A stretch of 64,000 nucleotides of DNA from CAJJDF01 sp965657945 (GTDB taxonomy: Bacteria > Bacteroidota > Bacteroidia > Flavobacteriales_D > CAJJDF01). The stretch lies in the NCBI GenBank assembly GCA_965657945.1, contig CBFHPW010000004.1:65339-129338 (forward strand). The letters are read 5' to 3'. The notes under the pieces are model-generated. The model had not been told where the DNA came from. It searched no databases and worked only from the letters and a program-made list of their open reading frames with translations. Position numbers and translations under genes: made by a program. Positions 50,873-61,300 of this stretch are shown here, in pieces (the stretch's first letter is position 1; each line of letters starts with the position of its first letter).

Positions 50873-51375
50873 ATGAAATCAAAAAACATACCATTTTTAC
50901 TTGTTTATTCCAGAGTAATTTTTGGGTTGATTATTGGAATAACAGCAGCTATCAATCCTGAAAATTCGGGGTTGATAATTGCATTTTTAATGCTATTGAG
51001 GCTTGTTTCAGATATTCTAGATGGAGTAATTGCTAGAAAACTAAAAGTGGATACCTTGCAATTAAGAGTTTTGGATAGGCTCACTCATTCTATCTATTCA
51101 TTGTGATTGGCTTGGAGGTTTTAGCTTATTTCATCTCATTTATTAAATATAAAAAATCAATTTCGACTCACACTTATTTAGCTAAAATTTGGAGTATTCT
51201 ATTGTTCTTGTTCTTGTTAGAGCTAATTTTGACTCACAAAAGTTGTGTTTTATTTCAATTGGTTGTTTGGATTAGTGTAGTTTCACGAGTTGAAATTATG
51301 GGTATTATTCTGTATTCCAAAGAATCAAAAACTGATATCTCGTCTCTTTTCAAATTAAAAAATATAAAAAGATAA
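50873..51375 (+). pseudogene. CDP-alcohol phosphatidyltransferase-like gene, frameshifted
   Basis: The first frame (50873-51106) starts with ATG and carries SDILDGVIARKLKV, the DxxDGxxAR part of the CDP-alcohol phosphotransferase motif, but ends early at TGA. The second frame, open to 51375, continues with hydrophobic segments (VIGLEVLAYFISF, LLFLFLLELIL, LVVWISVVSRVEIMGII). Between them is a (CTAT)2 tract at 51090-51097. One additional CTAT unit would give a continuous 168-residue protein reading ...HSIYLFIVIGL.... The later part of the motif is also altered (Leu at the Gly site, His at the last Asp), so activity is doubtful even when joined. Membrane lipid headgroup transfer would be the family role. 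Confidence 0.7.
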
Positions 51376-51377
51376 TT

Positions 51378-51956
51378 ATGAAACGAATTATTCTAGTTGT
51401 TTGCTTTTTAGGTGCAAAATTTTCGAGTTATTCTCAAATTAAAGAATGGATTTATACGGCAAATTTAGCCCCCATGCTTACTTATAAATCTACCCCACCT
51501 GTCTTCAATGGTATGGACACAGTATCAATTCATACTTTAGGCGCAACAATTAGTTTGACAAACGGTGAATTTGACATGCTCGACTGGAATGGTGTTCCAA
51601 TAACTACTCAATGGCAATATCTTTCAATTCCATTTGTTGGTTTTGAATACAATGTAGCCAACACCAAAGGAAGAGGGCAACTTTATAAACCAAAAGATGG
51701 AGCTTTTCCAATCATGTTAAGTATTGGCGTAACTGGCGGGTATGGCGGAAGTTTTTTGATTTTTCCAGTTGGAGTGAATGGCACTGCCGGTTTGTCTACA
51801 GACTTTTCTGATCTTTACTTCAAATACGGTATCGGATACGAAATGTGGGGATTTTCCTTAGGAATGGGTGGTTACTTGAATCTCACCAACAACAATAATT
51901 CTTTTTACAAAACGGAACCAGGATTGGAATTGCGATACATATGGAATTGGAATTAA
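51378..51956 (+). CDS. Hypothetical secreted protein, outer-membrane-like
   Basis: A 192-residue protein with a signal peptide (about residues 1-19, ending KFSSYSQ). It has glycine-rich, strand-rich sequence (SIGVTGGYGGSFLIFPVGVNGTAG) and ends in LELRYIWNWN, an aromatic terminus usual for barrel proteins. It starts 2 bp after the frameshifted CDP-alcohol transferase, suggesting a shared transcript. No family recognised. Confidence 0.6.
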   Translation: MKRIILVVCFLGAKFSSYSQIKEWIYTANLAPMLTYKSTPPVFNGMDTVSIHTLGATISLTNGEFDMLDWNGVPITTQWQYLSIPFVGFEYNVANTKGRGQLYKPKDGAFPIMLSIGVTGGYGGSFLIFPVGVNGTAGLSTDFSDLYFKYGIGYEMWGFSLGMGGYLNLTNNNNSFYKTEPGLELRYIWNWN

Positions 51957-51957
51957 G

Positions 51958-53859
51958 CTATTCTCCTTCCATCATTTCAGCAATCTCTAGCCAAAGCATT
52001 GATTTTTCATCTAAAATCTCTCCCGTATCCCTGAGTTCATCAGCAAGATTTTGAAGGTCTTCTGGAGACAAATCTGGATTGTACATTTTTTCAGTGATTT
52101 CCTTTTTCTTTCTTTCTAATTTTGCAATTTGATCTTCGAGTTTCATAAACTCTTTTCGCTTGTTATTGCTAATAGCAGGCCTTGTTTTGTATTCTTTTTT
52201 TTCTGTAGTCAGACTTTCAGAAACATCATATTTTTCGGTCTTCTCCCCTTTTTCTTCTCTTTTTTCTATTCTCTGGAGCTCGTTATCTGCCATCAATAAC
52301 TCTCTGTATTTTGTGTAGTTTCCAAGAATATCTTTGATTTGTCCCGCACCTTTAAAATAAAATATATGGTCACAAACTTTATCAATAAAATACCTGTCGT
52401 GAGAAATCACTATCAAACAACCTTGAAATAAATCCAAAAAGTTTTCGAGAGCTTGAATGGTGTATATATCCAAATCATTAGTCGGCTCATCCAGAATTAA
52501 AAAATTCGGATTTTCCAGGAGAATAGTTAACAAATAAAGTCGTTTTTTTTCTCCTCCACTAAGTAACTCTACATGCTGATAATGCATGTTTTTAGGAAAA
52601 AAGAATTTCTCCAATAATTGCAAAGCAGTGATTGATTTTCCCTTCTCCAAAGGAATGGATTCCGCAATATCTTTTACCACTTCAATCACCTTCTTTCCTG
52701 GCTTAAAAGCCATTCCTTTTTGGTTGTAGTACCCAAATTTCACCGTGTCTCCGGTTACTATTTTTCCTGAATCTGGAGCCAATTCATCCATGATCATAGT
52801 AATAAAAGTGGTCTTCCCTACCCCATTTTTACCAACAATTCCAATTTTCTCGCTTCGCTTAAAGTTGTAACTGAATTTGTCCAGCATTTTGTTATCCCCA
52901 AAACTTTTTGATACATTATGAAACTCTAATATCTTAGTCCCCAAACGAGTAGAAAGCACTTTTAGCTCAAGCGTAGAATTGTCAATTTTCTTTGTAGCCG
53001 CCTCTTTTACGGCATCAAAAGCATCAATTCTAGCCTTTTGTTTAGTTCCACGAGCTTTTGGTTGCCTTCTAAGCCACTCCAGCTCCTTTTTCATCAAGTT
53101 TTTTGCCTTATCTATCGTGGTTTGGTCGCTCGCAAATCTCTCAGCCCTTTTGTCCAAGTAATAGGAGTAGTTTCCTTTGTATTTGTAACAGGCTCCTCCG
53201 TCCAGTTCTATAATATCGGAACAAATACTTTCAAGGAAATATCTGTCGTGGGTAACCATGAAAAGTGTCAGGTTTTTTTGAGACAGGTATTCTTCCAACC
53301 ATTCAATCATATCTAGGTCTAGATGGTTGGTGGGCTCATCCAAAATGAGCACATCCGGATCGTTCAACAACACTTTGGCTAACGCAAGCCTTTTGTGCTC
53401 ACCTCCCGACATTTTTTTAACACTTCTTTCGAAGTCGTGGTGACCCAAAACCGAGAGGATTTTTTGAGCTTGCTGTTCTGCATCCCAACCACCAATTCGA
53501 TTCATTTCGTCCATTGCTTCTTGAAAAGCATCTGATGCGGGATCGTTTAAGGCCAGTTCTTCATATTGCTGAACAATTCGAAACTTAGGCGAATCAAAAA
53601 TATAATCTTTTATTGTTTCGTACTTGTCAAACGAATCCGCCTGATCCAAAAAACCAACTGTTGTATCATTTCTCATGATTACCTGTCCAGTATCAGGCGA
53701 TTCAATTCCTTTTATAATTTTGAGTAAAGTAGATTTTCCAGTACCGTTTTTTGCAACCAATGCAATTTTGTCTCCTTTGTCGATTCCAAAGGTTACTTCT
53801 TCAAATAATATTTTTATTCCGTAGGATTTGGAAACGTTTTCTATTGAGATATAATTCAT
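51958..53859 (-). CDS. ABC-F family ATPase (Uup-like)
   Basis: A 633-residue cytoplasmic protein with two ABC domains: first Walker A GKNGTGKSTLL... written here as VAKNGTGKST, signature MSGGEHKR, Walker B LILDEPTNHLD; second Walker A VGKNGVGKTT, signature LSGGEKKR, Walker B LILDEPTNDLD. There is no membrane domain. A C-terminal coiled coil (about 565-625, QIAKLERKKKEITEK) resembles the Uup tail. ABC-F proteins act on the ribosome or its ligands. It starts 2 bp after the aspartate kinase stop and is co-transcribed with it. Confidence 0.92.
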   Translation of the reverse strand: MNYISIENVSKSYGIKILFEEVTFGIDKGDKIALVAKNGTGKSTLLKIIKGIESPDTGQVIMRNDTTVGFLDQADSFDKYETIKDYIFDSPKFRIVQQYEELALNDPASDAFQEAMDEMNRIGGWDAEQQAQKILSVLGHHDFERSVKKMSGGEHKRLALAKVLLNDPDVLILDEPTNHLDLDMIEWLEEYLSQKNLTLFMVTHDRYFLESICSDIIELDGGACYKYKGNYSYYLDKRAERFASDQTTIDKAKNLMKKELEWLRRQPKARGTKQKARIDAFDAVKEAATKKIDNSTLELKVLSTRLGTKILEFHNVSKSFGDNKMLDKFSYNFKRSEKIGIVGKNGVGKTTFITMIMDELAPDSGKIVTGDTVKFGYYNQKGMAFKPGKKVIEVVKDIAESIPLEKGKSITALQLLEKFFFPKNMHYQHVELLSGGEKKRLYLLTILLENPNFLILDEPTNDLDIYTIQALENFLDLFQGCLIVISHDRYFIDKVCDHIFYFKGAGQIKDILGNYTKYRELLMADNELQRIEKREEKGEKTEKYDVSESLTTEKKEYKTRPAISNNKRKEFMKLEDQIAKLERKKKEITEKMYNPDLSPEDLQNLADELRDTGEILDEKSMLWLEIAEMMEGE

Positions 53860-53861
53860 AA

Positions 53862-55109
53862 CTACCTTAATACGAACCGAGCTGAGTTCCTAGATTTTTG
53901 CTCAAGAAGAAGAGTTTTGTTTGCCGTCATGGCATCCAGAATATCTTCATTGTAATGTCTTATTGTCAGCAAAGTGACATCAGCATTGTAGCGAACATCA
54001 AATGTTCCTTTCAGGAGCATGAAGAGTTGTTCAACTTTGTTTTTCGTGTTTTCGAAACAAACAGAAAAACTTAACGCAGAATTTTGAATCAAATTCACTT
54101 TGATTTTAGACTCAGCAAGTTTGGCAAAGATAAAACTTAGATTGTCTTCAGCAATAAAAGAAAAGTCTTTGGGAGAAATAGATACCAATATTTGATTTTC
54201 GATAAAAATATAAGAAGGAACCAGAGCGTCATAATTCATAGATTTTTGAACCACAGTTCCCTCCTGTTCTGGATGAATGAATGATTTAACGTACAAAGGA
54301 ATCATTCTGTTTTCCAGAGGTTTAATTGTCTTTGGATGAATTATCGTTGCTCCGTAATAACTCAATTCAATTGCTTCTCGGTAACTCATCTTGTCAATTT
54401 TGCTCGCTTCAGGAAAGTGTTTTGGGTCTGCGTTTAATACTCCTGCCACGTCTTTCCAAATGGTTACACTCTCAGCCTTTGTACAATATCCAAAAATAGC
54501 AGCAGTAAAATCTGAACCTTCACGACCCAAACTTGTCATTCTGCCAGAGGAATCACTACCGATAAATCCTTGTGAAATAAGAATCGAGTCACCATTTTCT
54601 GTTTGGATATTTTTTTCTGTTAACTTCCAGTCCACAGTTGCTTGTCTGAAGTCAGAGTTTGTTTTTATTAATTTTCGTGCATCTACCCATCGATTTTTTA
54701 TCTCTCCTTGGGTTAAAAAGTGACTGACAATGGTGGTTGAAATTAATTCTCCAAACCCAATGATTGAATCGTACGATTCATCATAATTATCCTTTGGAGA
54801 TGACTTTATCACCTCTTCTAATTGAAAAAACAATTCATTTACATCTACATAAACTTGGTGACCTTTATCTGGAAATAAATCCCAAATAATTTCATTGTGA
54901 AAGTCTACAATTGAATGGAGACTTTCGTTTAAATTTTCAGGACTGTAACAAAAGGAATTGATTAACCATTCAAAAGCATTGGTCATTTTGCCCATGGCAG
55001 AAACAATCACTATAAGCTGCTCTGATTTATGCATCGAGATGATGCTCGCCAAGTTTCTGACAGAATTAGCATCTTTTACAGATGCTCCCCCAAACTTAAA
55101 TACTTTCAT
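53862..55109 (-). CDS. lysC: Aspartate kinase
   Basis: A 415-residue enzyme that phosphorylates aspartate, the entry step to lysine, threonine and methionine. It starts with KVFKFGGASVKD, the kinase P-loop-like motif, has the SLGREGSDFTAA catalytic segment, and ends with C-terminal ACT-type sequence (about 290-415), the usual site of amino acid feedback. It is not fused to homoserine dehydrogenase. The -7 box ends 4 nt before the ATG. Confidence 0.92.
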   Translation of the reverse strand: MKVFKFGGASVKDANSVRNLASIISMHKSEQLIVIVSAMGKMTNAFEWLINSFCYSPENLNESLHSIVDFHNEIIWDLFPDKGHQVYVDVNELFFQLEEVIKSSPKDNYDESYDSIIGFGELISTTIVSHFLTQGEIKNRWVDARKLIKTNSDFRQATVDWKLTEKNIQTENGDSILISQGFIGSDSSGRMTSLGREGSDFTAAIFGYCTKAESVTIWKDVAGVLNADPKHFPEASKIDKMSYREAIELSYYGATIIHPKTIKPLENRMIPLYVKSFIHPEQEGTVVQKSMNYDALVPSYIFIENQILVSISPKDFSFIAEDNLSFIFAKLAESKIKVNLIQNSALSFSVCFENTKNKVEQLFMLLKGTFDVRYNADVTLLTIRHYNEDILDAMTANKTLLLEQKSRNSARFVLR

Positions 55110-55113
55110 AATC

Positions 55114-55121
55114 CAAAGTTA
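55114..55121 (-). promoter_or_regulatory. -7 promoter box of aspartate kinase, 4 nt from the ATG
   Basis: TAACTTTG on the minus strand fits TANNTTTG exactly and is separated from the ATG by GATT, giving an apparently leaderless message for lysC and the ABC-F gene. Confidence 0.55.
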
Positions 55122-55142
55122 ATAGATACTTTATCTTTTGCA

Positions 55143-55179
55143 TAAAAAAAGTGCTTGTGATATTCACAAGCACTTTTTA
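55143..55179. terminator. Terminator between the T9SS gene and lysC
   Basis: GTGCTTGTGA (55151-55160) pairs with TCACAAGCAC (55164-55173), with A7 on the left and T5 on the right, usable in both directions. It mainly ends the leftward gene at 55202. Confidence 0.9.
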
Positions 55180-55201
55180 AGAAATAAATCGTGGTTACTG
55201 A

Positions 55202-56590
55202 TTATTGCTTCACAAACCTTGTGAATCCAACTTTGTTGTTTGAAGTTACTTTGATGATGTACATACCATTTGTTAATTCAGACACATCAATTGTGTTGAT
55301 ATAGTTCAATGAAATACTTCTAATTATTTTTCCTTCTGCATTCATAATTTCAGCAGTTCCTAAATTTACTCCTTCAATTGTAAAGAAGTCTGAAACAGGG
55401 TTTGGAAATATAGATAATGTTAAGTCATTCGACTTTTCTTCCAAAGAAATAGTTGGAGACAAAGAAATATCTGTTGTATCTCTTGGCTCTAATTTGTATT
55501 CTCCAAAAGAATAATACATGATTCCAGTAACATCGTAGTTTGTTCCCATCATTGGAGTGTAAGCGTACATCAAGTCGTCAATCACTCCTGTATCAGTTGC
55601 ATTCAATACATCCCATTCTCCAAAACCAGCAGAAGGGTTAACACAAGTAGCTCCTGTTAATTTAACTAGACATCCTTCGTATTGTTCGTCTTGCATTGTA
55701 GAAGAATTCAACATTGTAGCTGCAGGCAATGCGTTTCCAGTTGAGTTCACAATGATTGTATCGATATTTTTTATTTGAGTCAATCCAAAATATTCGGCTA
55801 CCTCACCTTTAATGGTAATGTCGTCACCAACAGCAACTGAAGGAGAAGAAACAAAATTATACACGTAAATACCGTTCCATGCTCCCGTTCCATCTTGAAG
55901 AAAAAACTTACTACCATGCATACCTGTTACAATTCCTGAAGTTTCAACTAATGAATCTTTGTATGGAGAATCTCCTGAAGCATCTGTTGTGAATTGAATG
56001 TCATAAATAGTTTTTGACAAATAAGTCGCAGGTGGTGGTGGTGGTGTTGTTCCTCCTAATTTCGTTATCACTACTGAATCTATACCAAGTCCTGATGAGT
56101 TTGTGTTTCTTATTGAAAACATAAATTGTCCTTCCAAACAAGTTGTTGGAACAGTAACGGTATCCGCATGAGTTAAAAATGTTGTACCAGATGTAGTTGA
56201 AGGGCTTCTGTAATTTGTGTAAGTTCCCCAGCTATTGTTAGTCGCGTCCCAAAAATTAGCTCTTAAATCCATTGCACTGTCAGCTAAATACCAAATTTTT
56301 ATTTCATAAGCTCCCGGAGTAACCATTAACGAATCTGTTGAATATCTTTTGTGTGATGAAGTTTGGTTAACTAACTGAGCCATATTTCCTCCACGGAATG
56401 CAGGATTTGAAACAGGCAAAAATTTTCCAACTGTACTTCCTCCAGACCCAATTGAGGTTTTTGAACCTGACCAGCCAGTCGATACTGTTCCAGTCCAAGT
56501 GTTGTGACCAAAGTCAGTTTGTGTTGCCACTTGTCCAATTGATAAATGTGCAGTAAAAGCTACTGCGAGCAAAGTAATTATTTTTTTCAT
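55202..56590 (-). CDS. T9SS-exported protein with an OB-fold-like domain
   Basis: A 462-residue secreted protein: signal peptide (residues 1-19, ending LSIGQ), a beta-sandwich domain (about 20-180), an OB-fold-type domain (about 195-375; IYDIQFTTDASGDSPYKDSLVETSGIV, VGDDITIKGEVAEYFGLTQI) as found in extracellular nuclease-associated modules, and a type A sorting domain (FPNPVSDFFTIEG ... KVGFTRFVKQ). No catalytic residues are recognised. Predicted to be exported through T9SS. Confidence 0.8.
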   Translation of the reverse strand: MKKIITLLAVAFTAHLSIGQVATQTDFGHNTWTGTVSTGWSGSKTSIGSGGSTVGKFLPVSNPAFRGGNMAQLVNQTSSHKRYSTDSLMVTPGAYEIKIWYLADSAMDLRANFWDATNNSWGTYTNYRSPSTTSGTTFLTHADTVTVPTTCLEGQFMFSIRNTNSSGLGIDSVVITKLGGTTPPPPPATYLSKTIYDIQFTTDASGDSPYKDSLVETSGIVTGMHGSKFFLQDGTGAWNGIYVYNFVSSPSVAVGDDITIKGEVAEYFGLTQIKNIDTIIVNSTGNALPAATMLNSSTMQDEQYEGCLVKLTGATCVNPSAGFGEWDVLNATDTGVIDDLMYAYTPMMGTNYDVTGIMYYSFGEYKLEPRDTTDISLSPTISLEEKSNDLTLSIFPNPVSDFFTIEGVNLGTAEIMNAEGKIIRSISLNYINTIDVSELTNGMYIIKVTSNNKVGFTRFVKQ

Positions 56591-56618
56591 AATTGTGTTT
56601 TGATTAATAATAATAATA

Positions 56619-56647
56619 CAAAGCTACAAACAATTATTTTAAGACAA
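56619..56647 (-). promoter_or_regulatory. Promoter of the OB-fold T9SS gene
   Basis: On the minus strand TTG (56645-56647), an 18-bp spacer and TAGCTTTG (56619-56626) fit the Bacteroidota consensus. The gene starts at 56590. Confidence 0.6.
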
Positions 56648-56660
56648 TGTTACCACTGGG

Positions 56661-57176
56661 TTATTTTACAAAAACTTTGGTCGCTCCTATTCCCTTATCT
56701 GACCAATGCTCATCCATGTATTCAATGTTAGGATAGCTATTAAGCAAGTATCTAACCTCTTCTCTTAGCCTTCCCTTCCCTACTCCGTGAACGATCACTA
56801 ATTGGTTTGTTCCTCTCTCGATATGTTTGTCCAATTGTTTTTTACAATTATCCAATTGAAACAAGACAATTTCATGATTTGCCATATGTCTGTGAGAATC
56901 CAACAAATTTTCCATATGCAAATCAATGACAGGAATTTGAGCTTGCTTGTTTCTTTTTTTAGCAAAAGGATTTTGTTTTACGTTTCTGTTTTCGAACGTT
57001 TCTATTTCTACATGATCAAAAGCAGATGGATGATAAAGGACTAATTCTTCCTCTCTTCGTAATTGGTCGAACCCGTGTTCGTCCTCGATTATATATTCAC
57101 CATTGATTTTTTTCTCAATAATGGTAAAAATACCTGTTTCGTCCAATAAAGTGACTTGATCTTTAATTTTGAGCAT
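56661..57176 (-). CDS. Smr domain protein (MutS2-type C-terminal domain)
   Basis: A 171-residue protein with a small N-terminal beta domain (about 1-60) and a C-terminal Smr domain (about 85-171) marked by VIDLHME, VIVHGVGKGRLR and the GATKVFVK end. Smr domains are small endonuclease or nucleic-acid-binding units. Its start overlaps the end of the lytic transglycosylase gene by 14 bp, so the two are translationally coupled. Confidence 0.85.
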   Translation of the reverse strand: MLKIKDQVTLLDETGIFTIIEKKINGEYIIEDEHGFDQLRREEELVLYHPSAFDHVEIETFENRNVKQNPFAKKRNKQAQIPVIDLHMENLLDSHRHMANHEIVLFQLDNCKKQLDKHIERGTNQLVIVHGVGKGRLREEVRYLLNSYPNIEYMDEHWSDKGIGATKVFVK

Positions 57177-58146
57177 GGCCTAATTGTTCAGTAGAATCAA
57201 TATATTCGTTCTTGCATAAATAAATTCTGTTGCAACTCGAATAAAGCAATTCTTCGAGAGCTAAATTGGATGCTAGAGCAACTTGAGAGTAATTTTGCGA
57301 AGCATTTTTAAATCCTCCATATTCACTTTGCCACATTTCTGTGATCAATGAAATTCCGCCAGATCCAGGACGCATGTTGTCAATTAATCCACCAACGTTT
57401 CCTGCGCCAGCATGATAAATGTGTAGCACGAATAATTTAAACCACAAATCGTTTTCATTGTAATCAATGTTGTTTCTTTCTAAAATTAAACGAGCACTTG
57501 GGATACACGAAATTTCTATTAGTTTAGCGGCAGCAATAGCAGATTTTTCAAAGTCTTTCCGTTCATCCAAGTATTTATTTACAGTAAGTCCATAATTTCT
57601 GGCTACTGATTTCATCAACTGAAACGGACCATAAGCTCCCACATTAGAATATTGAATTTTACCTGGACTTTCGATGAGTAGAATAGATTGTGCATACCAA
57701 GGGTTCACTCCTTCCCTTTCAAAAATTTCGATTCCTTTGGTAATAGACGGCAACACTTTTTCAAGCTGATAAAAATGATTTTTGCCCGAAGTTACATACA
57801 GTCTTTCTTCAGTGTCTAGTTGAAATTCCTCTCGTATTGCTTTTCTTACGCTATCTTTTTCTATCTCGGTTTGTTTTTGCCATGCTAAAAAAGATGTTTT
57901 GTATAATATTTCTCTCGTTGCCGCAACATTGATTATGCATGAGTCCGGAGATAATTTCATGACTTGTTTCCAGAAGTTTGGTTGAGCCAACAAATCCCAT
58001 CTTTCTGTAATCAGCTGTTCTTCTGGCACAAAATAGATTAAGCTGGAATCATTCTGTCTTGTAACCTCCATAAATGTGAAGGATTCTTGGCTTATGGACA
58101 AAGAAGAAATTCCCAGAAACAATAGTGTAAAAAAGTATGTATTCAT
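57163..58146 (-). CDS. Lytic transglycosylase
   Basis: A 327-residue exported protein (signal peptide about 1-19) of the SLT-type lysozyme-like family that cleaves peptidoglycan between MurNAc and GlcNAc. The catalytic Glu159 is in LIESPG, followed by GAYGPFQLMKS, the GxxGxxQ motif, and a later AGNVGG segment. The domain spans about 140-300. No LysM repeats follow. It is divergent from icmF and overlaps the Smr gene by 14 bp. Confidence 0.88.
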   Translation of the reverse strand: MNTYFFTLLFLGISSLSISQESFTFMEVTRQNDSSLIYFVPEEQLITERWDLLAQPNFWKQVMKLSPDSCIINVAATREILYKTSFLAWQKQTEIEKDSVRKAIREEFQLDTEERLYVTSGKNHFYQLEKVLPSITKGIEIFEREGVNPWYAQSILLIESPGKIQYSNVGAYGPFQLMKSVARNYGLTVNKYLDERKDFEKSAIAAAKLIEISCIPSARLILERNNIDYNENDLWFKLFVLHIYHAGAGNVGGLIDNMRPGSGGISLITEMWQSEYGGFKNASQNYSQVALASNLALEELLYSSCNRIYLCKNEYIDSTEQLGHAQN

Positions 58147-58297
58147 AATTCGAATAACGGAATAAATCTACTTTTTTGTATGACCCTTTTATTTATTTTA
58201 ACAACTAGCTCACGTTAATAACTCCTCTTTTTATTCCTACTTAATGAACCTTCTGTAATTGTGAATAGAATTATAGGATATAAAGTGCAAATATTTT

Positions 58298-58305
58298 TAT
58301 CTTTG
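58298..58305 (+). promoter_or_regulatory. -7 promoter box of icmF; decides its start
   Basis: TATCTTTG is a perfect TANNTTTG match 24 nt before the ATG at 58330. The open frame continues upstream to 58261, but those codons lie before this box and would not be transcribed from it. Confidence 0.5.
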
Positions 58306-58329
58306 AAACTCCTTAAAAGAAACTATTTT

Positions 58330-61300
58330 ATGATTGATCAAACACCATATAAACCAACAAATAAAGTAAGAATTGTAACTGCCGCTTCCCTGTTTGACGG
58401 GCATGATGCAGCCATCAATATTATGAGAAGAATTATTCAATCTACAGGTTGTGAAGTAATTCATCTTGGTCATGATAGAAGTGTGGAAGAAGTGGTGAAT
58501 TGTGCAATTCAAGAAGATGTTCAGGCAATTGCAATGACTTCTTATCAAGGTGGACACACAGAATACTTGAAATACATGTATGACCTACTGAAAGAAAAAG
58601 GCGCAAGTCATATCAAAATATTTGCCGGAGGTGGTGGTACTATTTTACCAGAAGAAATTAAAGAACTGCAAGAATACGGAATTACAAGAATCTATCACCC
58701 AGATGATGGAAGAGCAATGGGACTTCAGGGGATGATTAATGATTTGGTAGAAAAAAGTGATTTTCCTGTAGGAGATAAACTGACCAATGAAATTGAATCC
58801 ATTGGAGACAAAAAAGTAACGTCCATTGCTAGATTGATAAGTGCGGCCGAAAATTACCCAGAACAAGCAAAATCTGTCATGGAAGAGGTTCATTCATTGG
58901 CGGAAAAAGTGACTACTCCAATTTTAGGGATTACTGGTACCGGAGGTGCCGGAAAATCTAGTCTTGTAGATGAATTGGTTAGAAGATTTTTATTGGATTT
59001 TCCAGAAAAAAATATTGCCATTGTTTCCGTAGATCCATCAAAAAGAAAAACGGGTGGTGCTTTACTCGGGGATAGAATAAGAATGAATGCCATTAAAAAC
59101 GAAAGGGTTTACATGCGGTCGTTGGCTACTCGTCAGTCCAATCTTGCGTTGAGTAAGCACGTGGCCGAAGCTTTACTTATTTTGAAAGCGGCAAAATATG
59201 ATTTAATCATTTTAGAAACATCAGGAATTGGTCAATCCGACACCGAAATTATGGATCATTCGGATGTGTCATTGTATGTAATGACTCCTGAGTTTGGAGC
59301 TGCTACACAGCTGGAAAAGATTGATATGCTTGACTTTGCAGATTTAGTAGCCATTAATAAATTCGACAAAAGAGGTTCGCTTGATGCGTTGAGAGATGTG
59401 AAAAAGCAATACATGAGAAACAACAACTTGTGGGATATTCCGCAAGATGAGCTTCCTGTCTTTGGTACAATTGCTTCGCAATTTAATGACCCAGGAATGA
59501 ATACGCTTTACAAAGCAATCATGGATAAAATTGTAGAGCAAACCGAAGCCAAAGAACTCAAATCACAATTTCATATTTCGGATGAAATGTCTGAAAAGAT
59601 TTTTGTCATCCCTCCTTCTCGAACTCGCTATTTATCTGAGATTTCTGAAAATAATAGAGCCTATGATCAATGGGCAAAGGAGCAATCGGAAGTTGCTCAG
59701 CAATTGTTTGGGATTTATAAAACAATTGAAGCTACGACTGGTGCTGCACCTATTTTAACGAAGGGATTGCTTGATAGCCAACAGATTCTGAGTCAAGCTC
59801 AGAATGACGGTCGTAAAGAGTTTTTGGAGTTATTAATTACAGAATTTGATCGAGTTAAAATGAACTTAGACCCTCACAATTTTGAATACATACAGAATTG
59901 GGCAGAAAAAGTAAAGAAATACCAAGATCCTCTCTATGTATTTAAAGTAAGAGATAAAGAAATTAAAATCGAAACTCATTCTGAATCTTTATCTCATTTG
60001 CAAATTCCAAAAGTGGCCTTGCCAAAGTACACGGCATGGGGAGATTTATTAACTTGGATTTTACAAGAAAATGTACCTGGAGAATTCCCATACACCTCAG
60101 GTTTGTATCCTTTCAAACGAACTGGAGAAGACCCTTCACGAATGTTTGCAGGAGAAGGAGGTCCAGAAAGAACCAACAAACGTTTTCACTACGTAAGTCA
60201 AGGAATGCCAGCAAAAAGACTTTCTACTGCGTTTGATTCGGTAACGCTTTATGGAAATGATCCAAATGCAAGACCAGATATCTACGGAAAAGTTGGAAAT
60301 TCAGGAGTTTCTATCTGTTGTTTGGATGATGCTAAGAAATTGTATTCAGGATTTGATTTATCTCATTCATTGACTTCTGTTTCCATGACAATAAATGGCC
60401 CAGCTCCTATGCTGCTTGGGTTCTTTATGAATGCGGCTATTGATCAGAATTGTGAAAAGTACATTGTAGAGAATGGCTTAGCAAAAGAGATAGAGGCTAA
60501 AATCGTGGCAAAATATAAAAAAGCCGGCACCAGGCGACCGGCCTACCAAGGCGATTTGCCCGAAGGAAATGATGGATTGGGATTGATGTTACTAGGAGTA
60601 ACAGGTGACGAAGTTTTGCCTACAGAAATTTATAACAAAATAAAAGCAGAGACTCTTACACAGGTAAGAGGAACTGTACAGGCAGACATTTTGAAAGAAG
60701 ACCAGGCTCAAAATACGTGTATATTCTCTACAGAATTTGCGTTGAGACTGATGGGAGATGTTCAAGAATACTTTATAGATAACGGAGTGAGAAATTTTTA
60801 TTCAGTATCAATTTCAGGATATCACATTGCCGAAGCTGGTGCTAATCCAATCACTCAACTTGCTCTTACACTGGCGAATGGGTTTACTTATGTCGAGTAT
60901 TACTTGAGTCGTGGGATGGACATCAATAAATTTGGACCAAACTTGTCTTTCTTCTTTTCAAATGGGATTGATCCAGAATATGCAGTTATTGGTCGTGTGG
61001 CTAGAAAAATTTGGGCGAAAGCCATGAAAAACAAGTACAAAGCCAATCCAAGGGCACAAATGTTGAAGTATCACATTCAGACTTCTGGTCGTTCATTACA
61101 TGCTCAAGAAATTGATTTTAATGATATAAGAACTTCTCTACAGGCATTGTATGCAATTTACGACAACTGCAACTCACTTCATACAAATGCGTATGACGAG
61201 GCAATTACTACGCCAACTGAGGAATCGGTAAGACGAGCTATGGCTATCCAATTAATCATTAATAAAGAGCTAGGATTGACCAAGAATGAAAATCCAATTC

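Noticed and set aside
51103..51375. Independent small membrane protein of 90 aa
   Set aside because: It continues the CDP-alcohol transferase membrane segments after the CTAT tract; it has no ATG start.
58147..58329. Cobalamin riboswitch upstream of icmF
   Set aside because: The region is short and lacks a recognisable B12-box; only a plain -7 box is visible.
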